Source of the DNA: DASUBN01 sp035465695
GTDB taxonomy: Bacteria; Pseudomonadota; Gammaproteobacteria; Natronospirales; REEB76
Direction of reading: 5' to 3'
DNA: 10,419 bases
Assembly: GCA_035465695.1 (NCBI GenBank)
Contig: DATIVR010000048.1
Span: 1 to 10,419 of the forward strand
The notes below the pieces were generated by a model. The model worked only from the letters and a program-made list of their open reading frames with translations, did no database searches and was not told where the DNA came from. How positions within the stretch are numbered: the stretch's first letter is position 1; each line of letters begins with the position of its first letter. The position numbers and the translations under genes are program-made. Below, piece by piece: positions 1-5,943 of the stretch.

Positions 1-432
1 GAACTGACTGCCCTCAAAGAACGCTGGGAAGCCGCTAGGACTGCAGGAGACGAAGACTCCTGGGCGCTGGGCAAGATACTGGCGGGTGAGCCCACGGTCT
101 ATCCCGAGACTTCCGAGCACTTCGTGGCGCAGATGCTGAACCTTGACCAGCTGGGCGCCATCGACTTCAAGAAAGGTTGCTACATCGGCCAGGAAGTCAT
201 CGCTAGGGCCCACTACCGGGGCGGCGTGAAACGCCACATGCTGCGGGCCGCTTGTGAGAGCACTTCCAGCCTGAGGCCCGGTGATGAAGTCCTCGCGCAA
301 GGTTCGCCGGTGGGAGAAGTGGTGGATGCCCGGCGCGATGCGAGCGGCATCTGGCAGATGCTTGCCGTGATCCAGGATGACTTCCGGACTGCGCCTCTCG
401 ACATCAGTGGAGCGCCGATGACGCTCCTCTGA
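1..432 (+). CDS. ygfZ: YgfZ-type folate-binding protein, C-terminal part (5' end outside window)
   Basis: The frame is open from base 1 to the TGA at 430-432, giving 143 residues, so this is the C-terminal part of a longer gene. The diagnostic stretch is K-G-C-Y-I-G-Q-E at residues 58-65 (Cys60 codon at 178-180), preceded by QMLNLDQLGAIDFK and followed by a YRGGVKR stretch, which is the YgfZ/GcvT-like signature. YgfZ proteins are cytosolic, bind tetrahydrofolate and support assembly or repair of certain iron-sulfur enzymes; the Cys of this motif is important in E. coli YgfZ. The remainder (about residues 80-143) matches the small C-terminal barrel domain of the GcvT fold. The gene is convergent with the hyf-like operon. 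An internal ATG at 124 lies within the conserved domain and is not a start. Confidence 0.93.
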   Translation, partial: ELTALKERWEAARTAGDEDSWALGKILAGEPTVYPETSEHFVAQMLNLDQLGAIDFKKGCYIGQEVIARAHYRGGVKRHMLRAACESTSSLRPGDEVLAQGSPVGEVVDARRDASGIWQMLAVIQDDFRTAPLDISGAPMTLL

Positions 433-440
433 TTTAACAC

Positions 441-467
441 TTCACGCTCGATTTGAGTGAATCTTTT
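441..467 (+). terminator. Possible weak intrinsic terminator after ygfZ
   Basis: Starting 9 bases after the ygfZ stop, TTCA-(CG)-CTC can pair with GAG-TGAA (455-461) around the loop GATTT, with a two-base bulge. It is followed by TCTTTT (462-467). The stem is short and bulged, so this is a modest candidate. Confidence 0.35.
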
Positions 468-477
468 GTGACAGCGA

Positions 478-489
478 GTCGCATGCGAC
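478..489. other. Perfect 12-bp palindrome GTCGCATGCGAC
   Basis: GTCGCATGCGAC is fully self-complementary and lies just left of the first repeat copy (496). It could be a protein-binding site or part of the structured spacer. It is absent next to the second repeat copy, so it is not part of the repeat. No function can be assigned. Confidence 0.3.
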
Positions 490-495
490 GAGCGA

Positions 496-633
496 CCATG
501 CAGGACAGAATGGGCCGTCCCGGCTGCGGCACAGGGACGTGCAGCAGCGCAGGTGGCGCGAGCCACCCGGCATTCTTCACGTCTCTGAAGCCAACTCCAG
601 CACAAGCGAACCGTGCCGCCTAGCCCCTCCCCC
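496..633 (+). repeat. Structured intergenic repeat, copy A (~138 bp)
   Basis: This stretch aligns without gaps to 8738-8875 at a constant offset of 8242 bases, with about 14 differences in 138 positions (~90% identity), in direct orientation. On the + strand it can form three hairpins. The first (501-522) has three broken pairs in this copy. The second pairs GCTGC 523-527 with GCAGC 544-548 and GCA 529-531 with TGC 540-542 around one mismatch. The third pairs GGTGGC 552-557 with GCCACC 562-567 around the GNRA loop GCGA. It sits between the convergent ygfZ and hyfI genes. It has no flanking target duplications or coding potential that I can support. It may be a dispersed genomic repeat, a bidirectional terminator or a structured RNA element. 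Confidence 0.85.
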
Positions 634-672
634 ATCCGACGCCACCCCAATGACATCAGTGAACCAGAATAG

Positions 673-694
673 AACGGGCGCCGAAGCGCCCGTT
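673..694 (-). terminator. Strong hairpin, likely terminator for the hyf-like operon
   Basis: A perfect 9-bp stem (arms AACGGGCGC and GCGCCCGTT) encloses four bases. Read on the minus strand the loop is TTCG closed by C-G, the exceptionally stable cUUCGg tetraloop, and the hairpin is followed by CTATTCTGGTTC, which is only moderately T-rich. On the + strand the loop is CGAA with no T tract. Orientation and loop favour termination of leftward transcription from hyfI, about 100 bases upstream on that strand. It may be factor-assisted, given the poor U tract. Confidence 0.55.
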
Positions 695-760
695 AGGACA
701 ATGCTGTCTATCTCCATTTGCCCGGCGTCTTCTATCCCTGTCGAAAATGCATGATGTCAC

Positions 761-791
761 GACCTGACCCTTAACTCATCCGTATCAGGTC
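761..791 (-). other. Inverted repeat immediately downstream of hyfI
   Basis: GACCTGA (761-767) and TCAGGTC (785-791) are perfect inverted copies separated by 17 bases, starting 3 bases past the hyfI stop codon. A 7-bp stem with a large loop could protect the mRNA 3' end or form part of a two-stage terminator with the 673-694 hairpin. There is no T tract directly after it on the minus strand. Confidence 0.4.
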
Positions 792-794
792 TCC

Positions 795-1307
795 CTACGA
801 TCGGCTTACCGCAATCGCAGCCATGATGCCTTTCAGCAAAGCTGTAGGCGATGGTGGGCACCCCGGAATCTCCACGTCCACGGGGATCACGTCAGCCACC
901 CTGCCGCACACCGCATAACTCGGGCAGAAGATCCCACGTCCACTCCCGCAATCCCCGACGGCGACGACCAGTTTCGGTTCCGGCGTCGCTTCGTAAACCC
1001 TTTTCAGGGCGCCGACCATGTTCTTGGACACCGGACCGGTCACGAGGAGCATGTCTGCATGCCGCGGACTCGCGACGAACTTGATCCCTGCCCCTTCGAT
1101 GTTGTAGTAGGGATTATTCAGTGCATGGATCTCCAGTTCACAACCGTTACAGGAGCCCGCATCCACATGGCGGATACAGAGAGCCCTGCCCAAGGCTGCC
1201 AAGATGCGTCCTTCGATCTCGCTACGCAAGCGCCATCGTTCTTCTGCCGCTGGCATGGGCTCGGAGACGAGGCCGATGTCGGTAATCTTTTTCAGCGTCC
1301 TTAGCAT
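795..1307 (-). CDS. hyfI: HyfI-like small subunit (NuoB/HycG family) of group-4-hydrogenase-like complex
   Basis: This is a 170-residue protein from ATG 1307. Group-4 small subunits carry the proximal [4Fe-4S] cluster (equivalent to N2 of complex I) that exchanges electrons with the large-subunit active site. All four expected ligands are visible: the pair in GSCNGCELEI (Cys53, Cys56), Cys120 in VAVGDCGSG, and Cys150 in EIPGCPPSP. The Cys-x-x-Cys spacing is hydrogenase-like, not the tandem Cys-Cys of NuoB. Two more cysteines (128, 134) lie in the loop between. The protein is peripheral and cytoplasmic and packs against HyfG. A GTG at 1337 would add 10 residues and overlap hyfG by 17 bases with no ribosome site; the ATG has GAGAAG just upstream and leaves a 13-base gap, so I prefer it. 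This is the last gene of the operon. Confidence 0.9.
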   Translation of the reverse strand: MLRTLKKITDIGLVSEPMPAAEERWRLRSEIEGRILAALGRALCIRHVDAGSCNGCELEIHALNNPYYNIEGAGIKFVASPRHADMLLVTGPVSKNMVGALKRVYEATPEPKLVVAVGDCGSGRGIFCPSYAVCGRVADVIPVDVEIPGCPPSPTALLKGIMAAIAVSRS

Positions 1308-1320
1308 ATGTGCTTCTCGC

Positions 1321-2865
1321 TCAAAGATCGTGGCCACTGTATGACAGGTTGAACGACTTATTGATCAGCGGGAAATCCGGGACGATGTTGCCGATGATGG
1401 CGTGCTCGATCACAGGCCAGTTCTGCCAGGAACAGTCGTGAGGATGACAGCGGCGGATGAGGCCATCGTCAGCCACCTCAAGCGCCACCAATACAGGTCC
1501 GCGCCAACCTTCCACCCAGCCGAGGCCCAGCAGGCCGGTTGCCGGCGTGGCGAGACTCGCCTTCACATCACCACCTGGTAGAGCGTCCAGGATCGCCTCG
1601 CAAAAGCGCAGAGATTCGAGTGTCTCGTCAAAACGGACGGCGACTCTAGCTGCCACATCTCCCTCGAGACGCCCGCACATACGCATGTCGAACTGATCGT
1701 AGGGAGTATGAGGATGGTCGGTCCGCAGATCCCAGGCTTGGCCGCTGGCTCGTCCAGCGAGGCCGATGAGACCGAGTTTCCTGGCCAGCTCCGGTGCTAC
1801 TCGTCCTGCGCCGACAAATCGGTCCTGTAGGCCCGCGTGGTCATCGTATATCTCGCGTAGAGCCTGGATCTCGGCACGGAGCGGCGCAACATCCTTCATC
1901 AGGGCTTGGCGCTCAGTATCGTTCAGGTCGGCAGAAAGTCCTCCGGGGACGACCACGTCCATCGGATAGCGGGCACCTACGGCGCGCTCATTGGCGCGCA
2001 GGAGGTCTTCCTTGAGTCTCGAGAACTGCGCCAGCCCCATGCCGAACCCGGCGTCATTCCCCAAGGCACCGAGGTCACCCAGGTGATTGGCGATGCGCTC
2101 CCGCTCCAGCCATAGGGCCCGCAACCAGAGGGCGCGCGGCGGCGGGGTCATGTTGCTCAGGCTCTCGACTGCCATGCAGTAAGCCCAGGAGAAGGCGACC
2201 GCCGAGTCTCCGGACACCCGAGCAGCCAGTCTCTGGCCGGTCTCCACTGTCATCCCCTGAAAGCGGCGCTCGATACCCTTATGTGCGTACCCGAGACGTT
2301 CTTCCAGCCGCAAGACTTTCTCGCCCACGACCGAGAACCGGAAATGCCCCGGCTCGATGGCGCCAGCGTGCACGGGGCCGACGGCGATCTCGTGGACGCC
2401 TTCGCCTTGTACCGGGACGAAGCGGTAGTGTTCGTCCCTGATAGCGGCAGATTCCACGAGTACGGCATCGCTACGCAGCGGCAGATAGTCCGCGGGCCAG
2501 GCGGCGTGTCTCAGCCACGGCCGAGTGTCACCGCTCCAACTCCTCAGCCCCAGAAGATCGTCCACCGCGCGCTGCATGCGGCTCGCAGCTGGAAAGATCT
2601 CAGTGAGATCCGGGTACCCTGTTTCCTCCGTTACCATCGGCAGTTCAGCGATGAGGAGCCCTTCCGAATCTTGCAGCGCCACGCGCAGCAAAAAGCCTGC
2701 ATCGCGATCCCGCTCGTCCGACGCCCACATCGCCTGCAGCAGACCACCTTCCGCCATGACCTCCTGACATAGAGCGCGCAACTGTTCTGCGTCGACCCGC
2801 GCAATACGGACCGGAGCGGCACCGGGGAGCGCTTTGGCTGTCAGGCCCAGCTTTCCTGTATCCAT
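1321..2865 (-). CDS. hyfG: HyfG-like large subunit lacking all four [NiFe] cysteines (Ehr-type)
   Basis: This is a 514-residue fusion of a NuoC-like domain (about residues 20-130, with YPDLTEIFPAA and WPADYLPLR) and a NuoD/hydrogenase-large-subunit domain (about 150-514). Retained family motifs include GPVHAGAIEPGHFRF (163-177) and LGYAHKGIER (191-200). The nickel ligands are gone. The usual R-x-C-G-x-C is R216-V-S-G-D-S221, and the usual D-P-C-x-x-C is N506-L-S-Y-S-G511, so the four cysteines are Ser218, Ser221, Ser508 and Gly511. The protein ends three residues later, with no hydrogenase-type processed tail. A working [NiFe] site is therefore not expected. It most resembles large subunits of energy-converting-hydrogenase-related (Ehr) complexes. 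ATG 2865 follows the hyfF stop by 5 bases; the longer frame from 2904 would overlap hyfF. The complex is expected to sit on the cytoplasmic side of the inner membrane. Confidence 0.92.
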   Translation of the reverse strand: MDTGKLGLTAKALPGAAPVRIARVDAEQLRALCQEVMAEGGLLQAMWASDERDRDAGFLLRVALQDSEGLLIAELPMVTEETGYPDLTEIFPAASRMQRAVDDLLGLRSWSGDTRPWLRHAAWPADYLPLRSDAVLVESAAIRDEHYRFVPVQGEGVHEIAVGPVHAGAIEPGHFRFSVVGEKVLRLEERLGYAHKGIERRFQGMTVETGQRLAARVSGDSAVAFSWAYCMAVESLSNMTPPPRALWLRALWLERERIANHLGDLGALGNDAGFGMGLAQFSRLKEDLLRANERAVGARYPMDVVVPGGLSADLNDTERQALMKDVAPLRAEIQALREIYDDHAGLQDRFVGAGRVAPELARKLGLIGLAGRASGQAWDLRTDHPHTPYDQFDMRMCGRLEGDVAARVAVRFDETLESLRFCEAILDALPGGDVKASLATPATGLLGLGWVEGWRGPVLVALEVADDGLIRRCHPHDCSWQNWPVIEHAIIGNIVPDFPLINKSFNLSYSGHDL

Positions 2866-2870
2866 GGCAG

Positions 2871-4322
2871 TTATCCGATCAACAGCGCCGCCTCGCGGTA
2901 CCACTCCGCGAGGTAAGGCGGCATGTACAGGCCCAGCATCAGCACAAGGGCCATATGGCTGAACACCGGAAGCAGCGACGGTGAATGGGGCAGGCGTTGT
3001 AGGTTGGTCTCACCGAACACCATGCCCTGCACTCGCACGAAGATGGCACCGAACGCCACTCCCAGCGCCAGCAGCAGCACCGGCGTGGCCCAGGCGTGCT
3101 CGCGCATGGCGGTGATGAGGATCAGGAATTCGCTGGCGAACACCCCGAACGGCGGCATCCCCAGGATGGCCAGGGCACCCAGCATCAATCCCCAGCCGAT
3201 GGTGGGACTCACGGTGATGAGGCCGCGGATCTGATCTATCACCTGGGTCCTGGCCTTCTGTGCCGCATGGCCGACCGTGAAAAAGATCGCCGATTTGGTC
3301 AGCGAGTGCACCGTCATGTGCAGCAGAGCCGCGAAGTTCGCCACCGGTCCGCCCATGCCGAAGGCGAAGGTCGCTATCCCCATATGCTCGATGGAGGAAT
3401 ATGCGAACAGCCGCTTCACGTCCCGCTGTCGCCATAACAGGAAGGCCGCAAGGACCACCGACAACAGGCCGAAGCCCATCATCAGATTGCCGGCGAGATG
3501 GCTCTGGAGTGAACCCTGCACCAGCACCTTGCAACGCACCACCGCATAGAGAGCGACGTTCAACAGCAAGCCAGAGAGCACCGCTGACACCGGGGTGGGG
3601 CCTTCGGCGTGGGCGTCCGGCAGCCAGTTGTGGAGCGGAGCGAGACCGACCTTGGTGCCGTAGCCGACCAACAGGAACACGAAGGCCAGTGCCAGCACGG
3701 TCGGTTCCAGTTGTGTCTTCACCAGGTTGAGATGGGTCCAGAGCAGCGCCGTCGTGCCACTGCTCCCGAGCACCTTCTCTGCCGCGAAATACAGCAGGAT
3801 GGTGCCGAACAAGGCCTGGGCGATGCCGACGCCGCAGAGGATGAAATACTTCCATGCCGCTTCTATGCTGGCAGGCGTGCGGTAGAGGGACACCAATAAC
3901 ACTGTGGCGAGCGTCGCCGCCTCCATGGCCACCCACAGGAGCCCCATGTTGTTGGTGGTCAGCGCCAACAACATGGTGAACATGAAGAGCTGGAACATGC
4001 TGTGGTAGAGCCGAAGCCTCTTGGCGTTCAGCCGACCATGAGCCTCCTCAATGCGCATGTACGGACGGGAGAAGAGCGATGTGGTGAGCCCCACGAGGGC
4101 TGTCAGCGCCGTAAGGAAAACGTTGAAGGGGTCGATGAAGAACTGCTCGTGCCAGACCAGCATGGGCCCGCCGGCGATGACGCGGTAGGTGAGCCAGGCG
4201 CCGGCGACGAATGTGCCGGCACTGACCGCGACGTTGGCTTCAGGCGCCCAGGCACGCTCGCCGATCAGCGCCAGCAGCAGGCTGCCGAACAACGGGAGGG
4301 CGAGGAAGACGAGCAATTCCAC
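2871..4322 (-). CDS. hyfF: HyfF-like antiporter-type membrane subunit (NuoN/NuoM/MrpD family)
   Basis: This is a 483-residue, almost wholly hydrophobic protein with roughly 13-14 membrane segments, from the proton-translocating antiporter-like family (Proton_antipo_M). Visible signatures are the buried Glu134 in VAMEAATLA, Lys224 in YGTKVGLAPLHNWLPDAHAE, the PTPVSAVLSG helix, KRLFAYSSIEHMG, and a charged helix HSLTKSAIFF. It is likely one of two ion-conducting units of the complex. Where HyfB has Lys255 (SGVMLK), this protein has Asn255 (SGLLLN). The start is GTG at 4322, one base after the hyfE stop, and is fixed by a strong AAGGAGG six bases upstream. E. coli HyfF is somewhat longer (about 526 residues by memory), so some terminal loss or variation is possible. 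Confidence 0.92.
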   Translation of the reverse strand: MELLVFLALPLFGSLLLALIGERAWAPEANVAVSAGTFVAGAWLTYRVIAGGPMLVWHEQFFIDPFNVFLTALTALVGLTTSLFSRPYMRIEEAHGRLNAKRLRLYHSMFQLFMFTMLLALTTNNMGLLWVAMEAATLATVLLVSLYRTPASIEAAWKYFILCGVGIAQALFGTILLYFAAEKVLGSSGTTALLWTHLNLVKTQLEPTVLALAFVFLLVGYGTKVGLAPLHNWLPDAHAEGPTPVSAVLSGLLLNVALYAVVRCKVLVQGSLQSHLAGNLMMGFGLLSVVLAAFLLWRQRDVKRLFAYSSIEHMGIATFAFGMGGPVANFAALLHMTVHSLTKSAIFFTVGHAAQKARTQVIDQIRGLITVSPTIGWGLMLGALAILGMPPFGVFASEFLILITAMREHAWATPVLLLALGVAFGAIFVRVQGMVFGETNLQRLPHSPSLLPVFSHMALVLMLGLYMPPYLAEWYREAALLIG

Positions 4323-4323
4323 G

Positions 4324-4989
4324 TCAGTCCTCCTTCAGGGATTCCATGTGGTGCAGGTCGAGACTGTCGAACTGTTCGCGTATCTGGAAGAAGAAGATAC
4401 CGAGGATCACGACGCCCACTAGCACGTCCAGGGCCACCCCGAGTTCCACCACCATGGGCATGCCGTAAGTGGTGCTGGTGGCCGCGAAGAACAAGCCATT
4501 CTCCATGGCCAGAAACCCGATCACCTGGGTCACGGCTTTGCGCCGCGTGATCATCATCAGAAAGGAGAGCATCACCACCGCGAGCGCGATCCCGAGGGTA
4601 CTGCGGGTGACCGTGCTGGCGAGCTGGGAGATGGGCTGCGCCAGGGCAAAGCAGAAGATCACCAACAGCAGGCCCACCAGCATGGTGGTGGGCGCATTCA
4701 GGAGAGTCTCCGTCTCCCAGCGCGCGCCGAGACGACGGATCAGCCGGTTCAGGATCAGCGGCAGGATGATCACCTTGAGGACCAGCGTCAAAGCCGCCGA
4801 GAAGAACAGGTGGTATTGGTCCGTGCTTAGCACCACGACAGTGATCGAGGCGACCAGCACCGCCCCCTGGACGGCATAGAGGGATACCAGCGTCAGCACC
4901 CGCCGCTGGGACAGCATGGCGAACGACACCAGCAGCAGCAGCGCCGCGCACAGGTCGATGAGTTGGGAGGCAAGCGTCTGGTCAAGCAT
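4324..4989 (-). CDS. hyfE: HyfE-like membrane subunit
   Basis: This is a 221-residue protein with about 6-7 hydrophobic segments, matching the HyfE family in length (about 216 residues). HyfE proteins correspond to the small NuoK-like part of the membrane arm, with extra N-terminal helices. Buried charged residues typical of a proton path are visible: Lys72 in LTLVLKVIILPL, Glu163 in FLAMENGLFFAA and Glu182 in VVELGVALD. The C-terminus (FQIREQFDSLDLHHMESLKED) is hydrophilic and probably cytoplasmic. ATG 4989 lies 3 bases past the hyfC stop, with GGGGAG seven bases upstream inside the end of hyfC. The stop is one base from the hyfF start, so translation of the two is probably coupled. Confidence 0.92.
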   Translation of the reverse strand: MLDQTLASQLIDLCAALLLLVSFAMLSQRRVLTLVSLYAVQGAVLVASITVVVLSTDQYHLFFSAALTLVLKVIILPLILNRLIRRLGARWETETLLNAPTTMLVGLLLVIFCFALAQPISQLASTVTRSTLGIALAVVMLSFLMMITRRKAVTQVIGFLAMENGLFFAATSTTYGMPMVVELGVALDVLVGVVILGIFFFQIREQFDSLDLHHMESLKED

Positions 4990-4992
4990 GTC

Positions 4993-5943
4993 TCAGCTCC
5001 CCAGCAGGAGGTGGACCAGGAGTCCCAACACCGCCAACAGGAAGGCAGTGGCCAGGAACTCCGGTGCACGGAAGATACGCATCTTGGCATTCAGGGTCTC
5101 GATGAGGGCAAGCCCTGCTCCCGCGACGGCCAGCTTGAGCACCGCCAGAGGCAGCGCGAGCAGACTGTCGCCCGCATCTGCTGAACCGCCGGCGATCCCC
5201 CAGGGCAGAAAAAGAGCCAAGCCGATGCAGGTGTAGTTGAACAGTTTCAGGGCGACCGACCATTCGATGAGGGCCAGGTGCCGCGCTGAATACTCCAGCA
5301 CCGTGGCCTCGTGGATCATCGTGAGTTCGAGGTGCGTGGACGGGTTATCCACGGGGATGCGCGCGTTCTCCGCCAGTAACACCATCAGGAAGGCGATACC
5401 AGCGAAAGCGAGACTCGGGTAGATCGCCAAGCGACCGTGGCCGAGCGTATCGACGATGGTCGGAAGCGATGTGCTGTGGGAGATGAGCGAAGCGGTGAAG
5501 AACACCATCAGCAGGGCGGGCTCCGCCAGGAACCCCACCAGCATCTCGCGCCGGGCGCCGAGCGATCCGAAGGCGGTACCGATGTCCATGGCGGCGAGCG
5601 CCAGAAACACCCGCGCCGTGGCGAACAGCCCCACCAATGCAATCGTGTCCGCAGCGGTCGCAAACGGCAGACCCGTCCATAGGGAAGGGATGATCGCCGC
5701 AGCCAGGCACATCGCGGCGAACTGCACGTAGGGCGTAAGCCGGAACAACGGCGAAGCCTGATAGGCAATCACCGCATCCTTCCTGAACAGCTTGTGCAGC
5801 AGCCGGTACGGCTGCAACAACCCCGCCCCTTTCCTGTTCTGCAGCCAGGCACGGCATTGGTTCACCCAGCCGATGAGCAGTGGTGCGGTGGCGACGGCCA
5901 GTGCGATCTCCGCGGCTTGAGTAATCAGGCGCGTGGCGTTCAT
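4993..5943 (-). CDS. hyfC: HyfC/HycD-like membrane anchor (NuoH family)
   Basis: This is a 316-residue membrane protein with about 8 segments, equal in length to E. coli HyfC (about 315). Family motifs are KGAGLLQPYRLLHKLFRKD (38-56), the loop GSLGARREMLVG (126-137) and the very conserved ENARIPVDNPSTHLELTMIH with HEATVLEYSARHLALIEW (about 192-228). In complex I the matching subunit contacts the quinone and N2 module and leads the proton pathway into the membrane; here it should dock HyfG and HyfI. The ATG at 5943 overlaps the hyfB stop as ATGA, a classic coupled junction. The same frame is open back to 6246 inside hyfB, but the extra N-terminus has no family similarity and is rejected. Confidence 0.94.
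   Translation of the reverse strand: MNATRLITQAAEIALAVATAPLLIGWVNQCRAWLQNRKGAGLLQPYRLLHKLFRKDAVIAYQASPLFRLTPYVQFAAMCLAAAIIPSLWTGLPFATAADTIALVGLFATARVFLALAAMDIGTAFGSLGARREMLVGFLAEPALLMVFFTASLISHSTSLPTIVDTLGHGRLAIYPSLAFAGIAFLMVLLAENARIPVDNPSTHLELTMIHEATVLEYSARHLALIEWSVALKLFNYTCIGLALFLPWGIAGGSADAGDSLLALPLAVLKLAVAGAGLALIETLNAKMRIFRAPEFLATAFLLAVLGLLVHLLLGS

Noticed and set aside
496..633. Insertion sequence or MITE
   Set aside because: No terminal inverted repeats or target-site duplications could be identified at either copy, and no transposase is present.
213..656. 147-residue minus-strand open frame
   Set aside because: It is antisense to the conserved ygfZ frame and crosses the structured repeat. 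Its similarity to minus-strand frames near 8344-8847 comes only from the repeat.
3010..3936. 308-residue minus-strand open frame inside hyfF
   Set aside because: It is an alternative frame of hyfF, rich in Gly, Arg and His and without membrane helices, typical of a GC-rich shadow.
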